Positions 22,357 through 32,393 are shown, counted from the stretch's first letter. The stretch is 64,000 bases of DNA from Scandinavium vulneris_A (GCA_046518185.1 JBKGRZ010000001.1:744001-808000), one strand, 5' to 3'. Notes: generated by a model from the sequence alone, not told the origin. Numbers and translations: made by a program.

Positions 22357-24381
22357 TTACTGGATCTGGTTTGCCTTTTGCAGCGGCAGCACCAGGTTCA
22401 TGTCGTTCTTAATTTTGGTATCCAGCGTGGACGCGATTTGCTTGAGGATCTCACGGTCGCCTTCGATTTTGGCTTTACCGTTGTTCAGCAGATCGTCCAT
22501 TTTTTCCTTACCGGTCACTACGCCGATCAGATCGGTTTTCGCGATGTTAACCGTGACGTCCGTTTTCTGGGCTGGCATATCGTCAGTCAGCTTCACGTAG
22601 TTCAGCACGCCGTTGTGCAGGTCCAGGACGAACTTATCGTTATCCATGTTTAATGCAATGGTGTGGTTACCCAGCTTTTCAGCCTTAATCTGATCGGAAA
22701 TCATGCTGATATACGAGATAAGCATTTCCGGTGGCAGCGCGGCAATGACTTCCGGTGATGCGGTGCTCAGTTTGTTCGGTACGCTACCGCCGATACGCAG
22801 TTCGTGGGCAGCAGACAGATACAGGTTGCGGTACAGCGCGGTTTCTTCCTGGTAGCCCAACTGCTCCAGCGCATCCGCCATCAGATAGTTAGCATCTTTG
22901 TTGGCGTCATTGTAGGCAACAATGTTGTTCAGCAGGTCAGCCGTGAAGCGATAGTCACCCTCTTTGTAGCTCTGCAGAGCCAGATCAACCACTTTCTGCT
23001 CACCGCCCAGCGCTTTCACATAGCGTTCGCCGCGCGCCGCATCCGGGTATTTCGCCAGTTCGGCCGCGTTACCACTGAACCAGCCCAGATTTTTGATATA
23101 GGTGGATTTCAGGTTGTTGCGGGTGTTGCCGTAGTACGGACGGTTATCCCACTTGTTGAACACTTTCTCAGGCAGTTTGGCGTTCTCTGCAATGTCATCT
23201 GGGCGATAGCCATAGTTCGCATAACGGATGGTCGTGTTATAGATGGACTGGTAGGCGTCGCGCTGATCTTTCAGGTATTCAACAACGTTGTTATTACCCC
23301 ATACCGGCCAGGTGTGCGGCCCAAACTGCACTTCCACATCGTTACCCCAGCGAGCAATCGCTGAGTTGATGTAGGACGCCCACTGGCTGGCGTCACGCGT
23401 CTGTGCGCCACGCAGGGTGTAAATGTTGTGCTGCAGGTGGTTAACTTCTTCTGCCATCGACAGTGCTTTCCACTGCGGGATATACATGACCATTTCCGCT
23501 GGTGCTTCCGCGCCAGGGGTCAGATAGAAGACAAATTCCACGCCATCAATGGTGACTTTCTCACCGTCTTTGGTGATGGTTTTGTTTGGCAACGGCAGCG
23601 TAGACGCCCCATTCGCCAGTACCGGGCCCAGCGCGGCAGTGATGCTGCCGGTGGCACTCGGTTTAAGCACGTTCCCGTACTGATAGCCTGCACGACGCGC
23701 CATGATATTACCGGCCATCACGTTCTCGCTAACCGCTTCCTGAACGAATCCTTCTGGTGCCAGGAACGGAATTTTACCGCTTTTAATATCGTCAGGCGTC
23801 GCAAGGCCGGAGGCATAAATGCCGCCAAATCCGCCAAAGTGGTCAGCATGACTGTGGGATATGATCACCCCTTTCAGCGGCTTTTTACCGCGCTCTTTCT
23901 CATACAGTTCAATCGAGCGTTTGAAGCTGTCAGTGGAATATTCCACGTCATACAACACGATACCGGTATCGGTTTCGATGATGGTCAGGTTGGCAATGTC
24001 CTGGCCACGAATCTGATAGATATGGTCGGAGACTTTGTACAGCCCACCGCGGTTAACCAACTGGGCGTGACGCCAGAGGCTTGGGTTGACGGACGGCGGC
24101 GCGTCCTTCTTCTGCATAAAGTTCATGCCGGTGATATCGATAACGCCATCAATGTCGCCGTTATTAATCAGCGGCGCGATAAAGCCTTTGTCGGTGTTTT
24201 CAAAGTCGGTTTTATTTGCAAAATCCAGCTGTTTATAGACGGCTTCGTTTTTGGTTTTGGTGGTGTCCGTCGCGGGTTTACTGTCAGCGGTGAACTGATA
24301 ATCGGCTGCTAAAGCCGAACCGGAAAGCAGTAAGCCTGCGCAAAGCAGCGCTACCGGGGATTTCTTAAACATGGACGTCAT
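22357..24381 (-). CDS. yjcS: Periplasmic alkylsulfatase / SDS hydrolase, YjcS-SdsA1 type
   Basis: A 674-residue exported metallohydrolase cleaving primary alkyl sulfates such as dodecyl sulfate. The signal peptide (about 1-25, ending SALA) is followed by a metallo-beta-lactamase domain with the di-zinc motif SHSHADHFGG near residue 175 and further ligands in SMAEEVNHLQHN. Then come a helical dimerisation domain and a C-terminal SCP2-like domain (from about residue 545) that gathers hydrophobic substrate. Length and order match E. coli YjcS. It breaks the usual purB-phoP adjacency. Confidence 0.9.
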   Translation of the reverse strand: MTSMFKKSPVALLCAGLLLSGSALAADYQFTADSKPATDTTKTKNEAVYKQLDFANKTDFENTDKGFIAPLINNGDIDGVIDITGMNFMQKKDAPPSVNPSLWRHAQLVNRGGLYKVSDHIYQIRGQDIANLTIIETDTGIVLYDVEYSTDSFKRSIELYEKERGKKPLKGVIISHSHADHFGGFGGIYASGLATPDDIKSGKIPFLAPEGFVQEAVSENVMAGNIMARRAGYQYGNVLKPSATGSITAALGPVLANGASTLPLPNKTITKDGEKVTIDGVEFVFYLTPGAEAPAEMVMYIPQWKALSMAEEVNHLQHNIYTLRGAQTRDASQWASYINSAIARWGNDVEVQFGPHTWPVWGNNNVVEYLKDQRDAYQSIYNTTIRYANYGYRPDDIAENAKLPEKVFNKWDNRPYYGNTRNNLKSTYIKNLGWFSGNAAELAKYPDAARGERYVKALGGEQKVVDLALQSYKEGDYRFTADLLNNIVAYNDANKDANYLMADALEQLGYQEETALYRNLYLSAAHELRIGGSVPNKLSTASPEVIAALPPEMLISYISMISDQIKAEKLGNHTIALNMDNDKFVLDLHNGVLNYVKLTDDMPAQKTDVTVNIAKTDLIGVVTGKEKMDDLLNNGKAKIEGDREILKQIASTLDTKIKNDMNLVLPLQKANQIQ

Positions 24382-24766
24382 TCTCCTCAGTTTTTACATT
24401 CTGTGGTCCAACGATGCCTGGCCTCGTTATGCGAACGCACAGTGTTTGATACAGCCATTAAATCGTAGTTATCTGTCTCTGTTTTGAGAAATACATTGAC
24501 GTTTAAAAGTAAACATAATCAACATCATGACACATTTGGTAACGCCGCGAAGGGGGCAAAAAATGGCCTGAAATGAGGGCCATTAGCGCGGACAGCCCCC
24601 CTCAACAGTCGATAAACAGCGAGTAGAAAGCGTAAACAGGCGCGACGGGGTCGTTTATATTACCTACGTCGTGATGTGCATAAAGGCAGAGAAAAATTTT
24701 TAGTTCATTGCCCGCTAACGAAACGCATTAAACTAGTAGCATCGAAAATGAAAAGGGAGAAAAGCC
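24382..24766. other. Intergenic region with phoP and alkylsulfatase promoters
   Basis: A 385-base divergent promoter region. Several GTTTA/TAAAC half-sites resembling PhoP boxes occur (for example near 24612, 24632 and 24653), but no pair has the canonical 11-base direct repeat. A hairpin with arms around AATGGCC/GGCCATT lies near 24562-24585 without a T run. Confidence 0.45.
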
Positions 24767-25441
24767 ATGCGGGTACTCGTCGTGGAAGACAACGCCCTGT
24801 TGCGTCACCATTTAAAAGTCCAGCTCCAGGAACTGGGCCATCAGGTTGATGCCGCAGAAGACGCAAAGGAAGCGGATTACTATTTGGGTGAACATGTGCC
24901 GGACATCGCGATTGTCGATTTGGGCCTGCCGGATGAAGATGGCCTGTCGATGATCCGTCGCTGGCGCAGCAATGACGTCTCTCTTCCGGTGCTGGTGTTG
25001 ACCGCGCGTGAAGGCTGGCAGGACAAAGTCGAAGTGCTGAGCGCCGGCGCCGACGACTATGTCACCAAGCCGTTCCACATCGAAGAAGTGGTGGCTCGGA
25101 TGCAGGCGCTACTGCGTCGCAACAGCGGCCTGGCCTCGCAGCTGATCTCCCTTCCTCCGTTCCAGGTCGATCTCTCGCGCCGCGAGCTGTCGGTCAATGG
25201 TGAAGTCATCAAACTGACCGCTTTTGAATACACCATTATGGAAACGCTGATTCGCAACAACGGCAAAGTCGTCAGTAAGGATTCGCTGATGCTACAACTC
25301 TACCCTGATGCGGAGCTGCGCGAGAGCCACACCATCGATGTGTTGATGGGACGCCTGCGCAAGAAAATTCAGGCGCAGCATCCGCAGGATGTGATCACCA
25401 CCGTGCGCGGCCAGGGCTATCTTTTCGAACTACGTGGATGA
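24767..25441 (+). CDS. phoP: Response regulator PhoP
   Basis: A 224-residue OmpR-family regulator of the low-magnesium, acid and antimicrobial-peptide response. The receiver domain has the acidic pocket VVEDN, the phospho-acceptor in IVDLGLPDEDG (Asp51) and YVTKPF. The C-terminal winged helix ends TTVRGQGYLFEL. AAAAGGGAG precedes the ATG, and the stop overlaps phoQ by four bases. Confidence 0.97.
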   Translation: MRVLVVEDNALLRHHLKVQLQELGHQVDAAEDAKEADYYLGEHVPDIAIVDLGLPDEDGLSMIRRWRSNDVSLPVLVLTAREGWQDKVEVLSAGADDYVTKPFHIEEVVARMQALLRRNSGLASQLISLPPFQVDLSRRELSVNGEVIKLTAFEYTIMETLIRNNGKVVSKDSLMLQLYPDAELRESHTIDVLMGRLRKKIQAQHPQDVITTVRGQGYLFELRG

Positions 25442-26901
25442 AACGGATGCTGAGGCATTTTTTCCCTCTTTCGCTGCGGGTCCGCTTTCTGCTGGCGACC
25501 GCAGCGGTGGTGCTGGTGTTATCGTTGGCCTACGGAATGGTGGCGCTGGTCGGCTATAGCGTCAGCTTCGACAAAACCACCTTCCGTCTGCTGCGTGGTG
25601 AAAGCAATCTGTTTTATACCCTGGCGCGCTGGGAAAATAACAAAATCAGCGTTGATATCCCTGACAACCTTAATCTGCAAAGCCCGACGATGGCGCTGAT
25701 CTACGATAAAAACGGCAAGCTGATGTGGATGCAGCAAGACCTGCCGTGGCTGGTGAAGCGCATTAAACCGGAATGGCTAAAAGCTAATGGTTTTCATGAA
25801 ATCGAAGCGGATGTCGGCTCGTCGAGTATGTTGCTGCATAACGATCATGAAGTCATGAAACAGCTCAATGAGCTTCGCCAGCAGGATGACGACTCAGAGA
25901 TGACCCATTCGGTGGCGGTGAATATTTATCCGGCACGTGAGAATTTACCGCAGATGACCATCGTGGTCGTCGATACCATCCCTATCGAGCTGAAACGATC
26001 GTATATGGTGTGGAGCTGGTTTATCTACGTGTTGGCGGCGAACCTGCTGCTGGTCATTCCGCTGCTGTGGGTGGCGGCATGGTGGAGTCTGCGCCCTATC
26101 GAGTCGCTGTCGAAAGAGGTGCGCGAACTGGAAGAACATCACCGCGACACGCTCAATCCGGAAACCACCCGCGAACTGACCAGTCTGGTGCAGAACCTTA
26201 ACCGGCTGCTGAAGAGCGAGCGCGATCGTTACGATAAATACCGCACTACTCTGACTGACCTCACCCACAGCCTAAAGACCCCGCTGGCAGTGCTGCAAAG
26301 TACCCTGCGTTCACTGCGCGGTAACAAGCTCAGCGTGGAGGATGCCGAACCGGTGATGCTGGAGCAAATCAGCCGAATTTCGCAGCAAATTGGTTACTAT
26401 CTGCATCGCGCCAGTATGCGCAGCGACAGCATGTTACTCAGCCGCGAGCTGCATCCGGTGGCCCCCCTGCTCGACAGTCTGACCTCGGCGTTGAACAAAG
26501 TCTATCAGCGCAAAGGCGTGAACATTACGCTCGATATTTCCCCGGAAATCAGCTTTGTCGGCGAACAGAACGACTTTATGGAAGTGTTGGGCAACGTGCT
26601 GGATAACGCCTGTAAATATTGTCTCGAATTTGTGGAGGTATCGGCCCGCCAGATGGACGATGACCTGCACATCATTGTCGAGGACGACGGCCCCGGCATT
26701 CCACAGAGCAAACGGGATCTGGTATTTGACCGTGGCCAGCGGGCGGATACGCTGCGTCCGGGCCAGGGCGTCGGGCTTTCCGTGGCGCGTGAAATCGTCG
26801 ATCAGTACGACGGTAAAATACTGCCCGGCGACAGCCCGCTTGGCGGCGCGAAGATGGAGGTGATTTTCGGTAGGCAGCATCTGGAAAGTAAAGAGTCATA
26901 A
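25438..26901 (+). CDS. phoQ: Sensor histidine kinase PhoQ
   Basis: A 487-residue inner-membrane sensor kinase. The first membrane helix is at about residues 17-38. The periplasmic PAS-like domain has the divalent-cation-binding acidic patch (QQDDDSEM near residue 148). A second helix is at about 193-215, then HAMP, the histidine motif LTDLTHSLKTPLAVLQS and the ATPase boxes NVLDNACKY, DDGPGIP and GQGVGLSVA. It phosphorylates PhoP when magnesium is low. Confidence 0.96.
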   Translation: MKRMLRHFFPLSLRVRFLLATAAVVLVLSLAYGMVALVGYSVSFDKTTFRLLRGESNLFYTLARWENNKISVDIPDNLNLQSPTMALIYDKNGKLMWMQQDLPWLVKRIKPEWLKANGFHEIEADVGSSSMLLHNDHEVMKQLNELRQQDDDSEMTHSVAVNIYPARENLPQMTIVVVDTIPIELKRSYMVWSWFIYVLAANLLLVIPLLWVAAWWSLRPIESLSKEVRELEEHHRDTLNPETTRELTSLVQNLNRLLKSERDRYDKYRTTLTDLTHSLKTPLAVLQSTLRSLRGNKLSVEDAEPVMLEQISRISQQIGYYLHRASMRSDSMLLSRELHPVAPLLDSLTSALNKVYQRKGVNITLDISPEISFVGEQNDFMEVLGNVLDNACKYCLEFVEVSARQMDDDLHIIVEDDGPGIPQSKRDLVFDRGQRADTLRPGQGVGLSVAREIVDQYDGKILPGDSPLGGAKMEVIFGRQHLESKES

Positions 26902-26910
26902 TCATTTATT

Positions 26911-26940
26911 TGCCGCCGCCTGCATCTCCTGGCGGCGGCA
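26911..26940. repeat. Perfect 10-bp GC hairpin between phoQ and roxA
   Basis: Arms 26911-26920 and 26931-26940 pair perfectly around a 10-base loop with no T run after them. It may protect the phoPQ mRNA 3' end; TTATACT just beyond may be part of a roxA promoter. Confidence 0.7.
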
Positions 26941-26984
26941 TCCGTTATACTGCCAACAGAAACCTGCCTGTGGAATAAAACATT

Positions 26985-28106
26985 ATGGATTATCACTTAT
27001 CGCTCAACTGGCCCGACTTTATCGAACGCTACTGGCAAAAACGCCCGGTGGTTCTCAAGCGCGGCTTTACTGACTTTGTCGATCCTATCTCTCCGGATGA
27101 ACTGGCGGGACTCGCCATGGAAGATGAAGTGGACAGTCGTCTGGTCAGCCATCACGAAGGTAAATGGCAGGTCAGTCACGGGCCGTTCCAGAGCTACGAT
27201 CATCTGAGTGAAAACAACTGGTCGCTGCTGGTCCAGGCGGTAAACCACTGGCATGAGCCGACCGCTGCGCTGATGCGTCCGTTCCGCGCCCTGCCCGACT
27301 GGCGCATTGACGATCTGATGATCTCGTTCTCTGTGCCTGGAGGTGGCGTCGGTCCGCATCTCGATCAGTACGACGTGTTTATCATTCAGGGTACTGGCCG
27401 CCGTCGCTGGCGGGTGGGCGATAAGGTGCCGATGAAGCAGCACTGCCCACACCCGGATCTGCTTCAGGTCGACCCGTTCGAGGCCATTATTGATGAAGAG
27501 ATGGAACCAGGCGATATCCTCTATATTCCGCCAGGCTTCCCGCATGAAGGCTACTCGCTGGAAAACTCGCTGAACTATTCAGTCGGTTTCCGCGCCCCGA
27601 GCGGCAAGGAGCTGATCAGCGGTTTCGCCGATTACGTGTTGCAGCGTGAACTTGGCACTCATCGCTATACGGACCCTGATGTGCCTGCCCGCGAACACCC
27701 GGCAGACATCGTGCCGCAGGAACTCGATAAACTGCGCGAGATGATGCTGGAGATGATCGGCCAGCCAGAACACTTCAATCAGTGGTTCGGCGAGTTCATC
27801 AGCCAGACGCGTCATGAGCTGGATGTCTCCCCACCGGAGCCGCCATATCAGGCCGATGAAATCTATGATGCGCTACAACAGGGTGACAAACTGGTACGCC
27901 TCGGCGGCCTGCGCGTGCTGCGTATAAATGGGGAAGTGTTTGTGAACGGGGAGAAGATTGACTCGCCGCACCGCCCGGCACTGGAAGCGCTGGCGAGCCA
28001 TATTGAGCTGAATGCTGAACATTTTGGCGATGCGCTGGAAGATCCGTCTTTCCTTGCGATGCTTTCTGCACTGGTTAACAGCGGCTACTGGTTCTTCGAA
28101 GACTAG
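26985..28106 (+). CDS. roxA: Ribosomal protein L16 arginine hydroxylase RoxA
   Basis: A 373-residue JmjC-type iron(II)/2-oxoglutarate oxygenase (YcfD) hydroxylating Arg81 of L16. The iron-binding facial triad lies in GPHLDQYDVF and GFPHEGYS. The C-terminal winged-helix domain is complete. The ATG at 26985 matches the E. coli N-terminus (MDYHLSLNWPDFIERYWQKR), though the ribosome site is weak. Confidence 0.94.
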   Translation: MDYHLSLNWPDFIERYWQKRPVVLKRGFTDFVDPISPDELAGLAMEDEVDSRLVSHHEGKWQVSHGPFQSYDHLSENNWSLLVQAVNHWHEPTAALMRPFRALPDWRIDDLMISFSVPGGGVGPHLDQYDVFIIQGTGRRRWRVGDKVPMKQHCPHPDLLQVDPFEAIIDEEMEPGDILYIPPGFPHEGYSLENSLNYSVGFRAPSGKELISGFADYVLQRELGTHRYTDPDVPAREHPADIVPQELDKLREMMLEMIGQPEHFNQWFGEFISQTRHELDVSPPEPPYQADEIYDALQQGDKLVRLGGLRVLRINGEVFVNGEKIDSPHRPALEALASHIELNAEHFGDALEDPSFLAMLSALVNSGYWFFED

Positions 28107-28115
28107 TTGCGATTA

Positions 28116-28140
28116 GCCCGGCGGCGCTGCGCCACCGGGC
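28116..28140. repeat. REP-like palindrome between roxA and pepT
   Basis: GC-rich near-palindrome with GCCCGG and CCGGGC ends and GGCGCTGCGCC centre, between convergent genes. The same type recurs near 43236 and 46318. Confidence 0.75.
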
Positions 28141-28149
28141 AATATACGA

Positions 28150-29373
28150 CTATTTTTTCGCGGTTAACTCCGCAATGCGTACAATCACCTTCACCGCTTT
28201 CTCCATCCCTTCCAGCGTCACAAATTCGTGTTTGCCGTGGTAGTTATAACCGCCGGTAAAAATATTCGGACACGGCAATCCCATGAAGGAAAGCTGCGAG
28301 CCGTCGGTGCCGCCGCGAATCGGTTTCATCAGCGGTTCGATATCGCAATCGCGCATCGCCTGCTGCGCTATCTCGATGATATGCGGATGCTCCATCACCT
28401 TTTCATGCATGTTGTAGTAGCTGTCCTCAATGATCAGCTCAATGTAGCAATCCGGGTGCAGGCCTTTGCCGACCTTTTTGGCGATCTCCATCATCTTGCG
28501 CTTGCGGGCTTCGAACTGTTTACGGTCGAAATCACGGACGATGTAGTGCATCTGCGCGCTGTCGACGGTGCCTTTGATGCTGGTCAGATGGAAGAACCCT
28601 TCGTAGCCTTCGGTTTGTTCCGGGCTCTCTTCGGCGGGCACTTCGGCATGAATACGGGCCGCCAGCGACAGGGCATTCACCATCACGCCTTTTGCACTGC
28701 CCGGATGCACGTTATTGCCCACGATTTTGATGGTCACCGACGCAGCATTGAAGTTTTCATACTCCAACTCGCCCACGCCGCCACCGTCAACGGTATACGC
28801 CCATTGGGCATCAAAAGCCGCGACGTCAAAATGCTTCGCGCCCTTGCCCACTTCTTCATCCGGGGTGAACGCCACGCGAATATCGCCGTGCGGGGTGTTA
28901 TTGGCCTTCATCACCGCCAGCGCGGTCATGATTTCTGCCACACCGGCTTTATCATCGGCCCCGAGCAGGGTTTTGCCGTCGGTGGTAATCAGCGTCTGCC
29001 CAAGTAGCTGATGCAGCACCGGGAACATCACCGGGGAGAGCACTTCATCACCAATACCCAGCGCGATATCGCCGCCGCGGTACTTTTCGACAATCTGCGG
29101 ATTGACGTTCTTTCCGCTAAAATCCGGTGAGGTATCAACGTGAGAAATGAATCCAATGGCGGGGATCTCACCGTCAACATTGGCCGGTAACGTACCCATC
29201 ACCGTCCCTTTTTCGCTCAGGGTGACGTTGACCAGCCCCAATTCTTCGAGCTGCTCTTTGAGCAAGCGTAACAATTTCCACTGTCCCTCGGTGCTCGGCA
29301 CCTGACGCACGCCAGGCTTCGACTGCGTATCCAGAGAAACGTACTGCAAAAAACGCTCAAGTAATTTATCCAT
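28150..29373 (-). CDS. pepT: Peptidase T (tripeptidase)
   Basis: A 407-residue zinc aminotripeptidase of the M20 family, cytoplasmic. The metal and active-site regions FISHVDTSPD, GADDKAGVAE and FTPDEEVGKGA are visible. The start at 29373 (MDKLLERFLQYVSLDTQSK) has GAGGG upstream and matches E. coli; a 14-codon extension is not conserved. PepT is FNR-controlled in E. coli and Salmonella, but no clear FNR site was found here. Confidence 0.95.
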   Translation of the reverse strand: MDKLLERFLQYVSLDTQSKPGVRQVPSTEGQWKLLRLLKEQLEELGLVNVTLSEKGTVMGTLPANVDGEIPAIGFISHVDTSPDFSGKNVNPQIVEKYRGGDIALGIGDEVLSPVMFPVLHQLLGQTLITTDGKTLLGADDKAGVAEIMTALAVMKANNTPHGDIRVAFTPDEEVGKGAKHFDVAAFDAQWAYTVDGGGVGELEYENFNAASVTIKIVGNNVHPGSAKGVMVNALSLAARIHAEVPAEESPEQTEGYEGFFHLTSIKGTVDSAQMHYIVRDFDRKQFEARKRKMMEIAKKVGKGLHPDCYIELIIEDSYYNMHEKVMEHPHIIEIAQQAMRDCDIEPLMKPIRGGTDGSQLSFMGLPCPNIFTGGYNYHGKHEFVTLEGMEKAVKVIVRIAELTAKK

Positions 29374-29627
29374 GTCGTCGCCCTCATTATTTGTGCCAAC
29401 ATTATCAGGAAGCACCGATCCCTAAATATTGCGTCAGGTCACTTTTGGCCCGGCAAATGCGCTTTTTTTTCAATCCTACCGCAGAGTGGTTTAAAGGTAG
29501 CCTACAAGGGCGCAGAATGATTGGCGATTTCAGAGGATTGCCGTAGAATGCCAGCCCTTAATTATGTGCCAGACCTCAAAGGTGGTTAACCACAAACCCC
29601 GTAATGCCTCTCTTGCATTACGTTGAC

Positions 29628-30764
29628 ATGGGACAGAGTAAAAAATTGAATACACAATCGCGTTCGCTTTCGCCGCTGGTCCGTCTGGCGGGGATTGGCA
29701 AAGGCTTTGATGGTAAAACAGTCATTTCAGATCTCAATCTCACCATTAACAATGGTGAATTCCTTACGCTGCTTGGCCCCTCAGGCTGCGGTAAAACCAC
29801 CGTACTCCGCCTGATCGCCGGACTCGAAAATGTCGATACGGGCCGCATTCACCTCGAAGATATCGACATCACCGATGTCCCTGCGGAAAATCGCCACGTT
29901 AACACCGTGTTTCAAAGCTACGCCCTGTTTCCGCACATGACGGTGTTTGAAAATGTCGCCTTTGGCCTGCGGATGCAGAAAACCCCGGCAGAGCAGATTA
30001 CCCCGCGCGTCACCGATGCCCTGCGTATGGTGCAGCTTGAAGAGTTTGCCCAGCGAAAACCCAGCCAGCTTTCCGGGGGCCAGCAGCAGCGCGTCGCCAT
30101 TGCCCGGGCGGTGGTCAATAAACCTCGCTTACTGCTGCTCGATGAATCGCTCTCCGCGCTGGATTACAAACTCCGCAAGCAGATGCAGAACGAACTGAAA
30201 GCCCTACAGCGCAAGCTTGGCATTACCTTCGTGTTTGTTACTCACGATCAGGAAGAAGCCCTGACCATGTCCGATCGCATCGTGGTGATGCGGGACGGTA
30301 AAATTGAGCAGGACGGCACCCCGCGCGAAATTTACGAAGAGCCGAAAAACCTGTTTGTCGCCGGATTTATTGGCGAGATCAATATGTTCAACGCCACCGT
30401 TATCGAACGCCTGGACCCACAGCGCGTACGCGCCAGCGTTGAAGGTCGTGAATGTAATATCTACGTCAACTTTGCCGTTGAAAAAGGCCAGAAGCTGAAT
30501 GTGCTGCTGCGTCCGGAAGATCTGCGCGTGGAAGAAATCAACGACGACAACCCTGTCGAGGGCCTGATTGGCTACGTCCGCGAGCGCAACTATAAGGGCA
30601 TGACCCTCGAATCGGTGGTCGAGCTCGAAAACGGCAAAATGGTGATGGTCAGCGAATTCTTTAATGAAGATGACCCGGACTTCGACCACTCACTGGATCA
30701 AAAAATGGCCATTAATTGGGTCGAGAGCTGGGAGGTGGTGCTGGCTGATGAACAACACCAGTAA
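29628..30764 (+). CDS. potA: Spermidine/putrescine ABC transporter ATPase PotA
   Basis: A 378-residue ATPase of the polyamine importer PotABCD. It has Walker A GPSGCGKTT, the signature LSGGQQQR, Walker B LLLLDESLSALD and a C-terminal regulatory TOBE domain. The start at 29628 (MGQSKKLN) matches E. coli. The 3' end overlaps potB by 17 bases. Confidence 0.96.
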   Translation: MGQSKKLNTQSRSLSPLVRLAGIGKGFDGKTVISDLNLTINNGEFLTLLGPSGCGKTTVLRLIAGLENVDTGRIHLEDIDITDVPAENRHVNTVFQSYALFPHMTVFENVAFGLRMQKTPAEQITPRVTDALRMVQLEEFAQRKPSQLSGGQQQRVAIARAVVNKPRLLLLDESLSALDYKLRKQMQNELKALQRKLGITFVFVTHDQEEALTMSDRIVVMRDGKIEQDGTPREIYEEPKNLFVAGFIGEINMFNATVIERLDPQRVRASVEGRECNIYVNFAVEKGQKLNVLLRPEDLRVEEINDDNPVEGLIGYVRERNYKGMTLESVVELENGKMVMVSEFFNEDDPDFDHSLDQKMAINWVESWEVVLADEQHQ

Positions 30765-31605
30765 ATTCCAGAAGGTGGTGATTGCCACCATCGTCGGGTG
30801 GCTGGTGGTCTTTGTTTTTCTGCCTAACCTGATGATCATCGGAACCAGCTTCCTGACCCGCGACGATGCAAACTTCGTCAAGATGGTCTTTACGCTGGAT
30901 AACTACACACGTCTGTTCGACCCGCTCTATTTCGACGTCCTGTTGCATTCGCTGAACATGGCCCTCCTCGCCACCCTGGCGTGTCTGGCGCTTGGCTATC
31001 CGTTTGCCTGGTTCCTCGCTCGTTTACCCGAGAGAGTGCGCCCGCTGCTGCTGTTTCTGCTGATTGTGCCGTTCTGGACCAACTCACTGATTCGCATCTA
31101 CGGCCTGAAAATATTCCTCAGCACCAAAGGCTATCTCAACGAGTTTCTGCTGTGGCTCGGGGTGATTGATACCCCGATGCGCATCATGTATACCCCGAGC
31201 GCGGTGATTATCGGCCTGGTGTATATTTTGCTGCCGTTCATGGTGATGCCGCTCTATTCAAGTATTGAGAAGCTCGATAAACCGCTGCTGGAGGCTGCCC
31301 GCGATCTGGGTGCCAACAAGTTCCAGACCTTTATGCGTATCATCGTGCCGCTAACCATGCCGGGCATTATTGCTGGCTGTCTGCTGGTGATGCTCCCGGC
31401 GATGGGGCTGTTCTATGTCTCTGACCTGATGGGTGGCGCGAAGAACCTGCTTGTCGGCAACGTGATTAAAAGCCAATTCCTGAATATTCGTGACTGGCCG
31501 TTTGGCGCAGCCACCAGCATTACCTTGACGCTGGTGATGGGCCTGATGCTGCTGGTTTACTGGCGCGCGGCGCGTTTGCTCAATAAACAGGTGGAACTCG
31601 AATGA
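30748..31605 (+). CDS. potB: Spermidine/putrescine permease PotB
   Basis: A 285-residue inner-membrane permease with six hydrophobic helices and the ATPase-contact EAA loop EAARDLGANKFQTF near residue 190. The start at 30748 lies inside potA, which implies translational coupling; the reading frame upstream of it is a potA shadow. Confidence 0.95.
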   Translation: MNNTSKFQKVVIATIVGWLVVFVFLPNLMIIGTSFLTRDDANFVKMVFTLDNYTRLFDPLYFDVLLHSLNMALLATLACLALGYPFAWFLARLPERVRPLLLFLLIVPFWTNSLIRIYGLKIFLSTKGYLNEFLLWLGVIDTPMRIMYTPSAVIIGLVYILLPFMVMPLYSSIEKLDKPLLEAARDLGANKFQTFMRIIVPLTMPGIIAGCLLVMLPAMGLFYVSDLMGGAKNLLVGNVIKSQFLNIRDWPFGAATSITLTLVMGLMLLVYWRAARLLNKQVELE

Positions 31606-32393
31606 TCGGTCGACTGCTTCGCGGCGGCTTTATGACCGCCATTTACGCCTACCTTTATATTCCGATCATTATTCTGATCGTGAATTCGTTTAACAGCTCG
31701 CGGTTCGGCATTAACTGGCAAGGCTTCACCACCAAGTGGTACGGCCTGCTGATGAACAACGACAGCCTGCTACAGGCGGCTCAGCACTCCCTGACGATGG
31801 CGGTGTTCTCTGCCACCTTTGCCACGCTGATTGGCTCCCTGACCGCGGTGGCGCTGTACCGCTACCGTTTCCGCGGGAAGCCGTTTGTCAGCGGGATGCT
31901 GTTTGTGGTGATGATGTCCCCGGACATCGTGATGGCGATTTCACTGCTGGTGCTGTTTATGCTGATTGGCATCCAGCTCGGCTTCTGGTCGCTGCTGTTC
32001 TCGCACATCACCTTCTGCCTGCCGTTTGTGGTGGTTACCGTGTATTCCCGACTGAAAGGCTTTGACGTCCGGATGCTGGAGGCTGCCAAAGATCTGGGTG
32101 CCAGCGAGATGACCATTCTGCGAAAAATTATTCTGCCGCTGGCGATGCCTGCGGTCGCTGCCGGATGGCTGTTAAGCTTTACCCTGTCGATGGACGATGT
32201 GGTGGTCTCTTCCTTCGTCACCGGCCCGGGCTATGAAATTTTGCCACTCAAGATTTACTCTATGGTTAAGGTTGGCGTGTCACCGGAGGTGAACGCGCTG
32301 GCGACCATTCTGTTAGTGCTTTCTCTGGTTATGGTGGTTGCCAGCCAGATTGTTGCTCGTGATAAAACGAAATCTCAGAGGACATCGAAATGA
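31602..32393 (+). CDS. potC: Spermidine/putrescine permease PotC
   Basis: A 263-residue second permease subunit, six hydrophobic helices, EAA loop EAAKDLGASEMTI. It overlaps potB and potD by four bases each, so the four genes form a tight operon. Confidence 0.95.
   Translation: MIGRLLRGGFMTAIYAYLYIPIIILIVNSFNSSRFGINWQGFTTKWYGLLMNNDSLLQAAQHSLTMAVFSATFATLIGSLTAVALYRYRFRGKPFVSGMLFVVMMSPDIVMAISLLVLFMLIGIQLGFWSLLFSHITFCLPFVVVTVYSRLKGFDVRMLEAAKDLGASEMTILRKIILPLAMPAVAAGWLLSFTLSMDDVVVSSFVTGPGYEILPLKIYSMVKVGVSPEVNALATILLVLSLVMVVASQIVARDKTKSQRTSK

Noticed and set aside
24600..24660. PhoP box in the phoP promoter
   Set aside because: TAAACA/GTTTA half-sites are present, but spacing and orientation do not give the 11-base direct repeat, so a PhoP box was not called.
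29374..29627. FNR site for pepT
   Set aside because: The best candidate near 29430 matches too few consensus positions.
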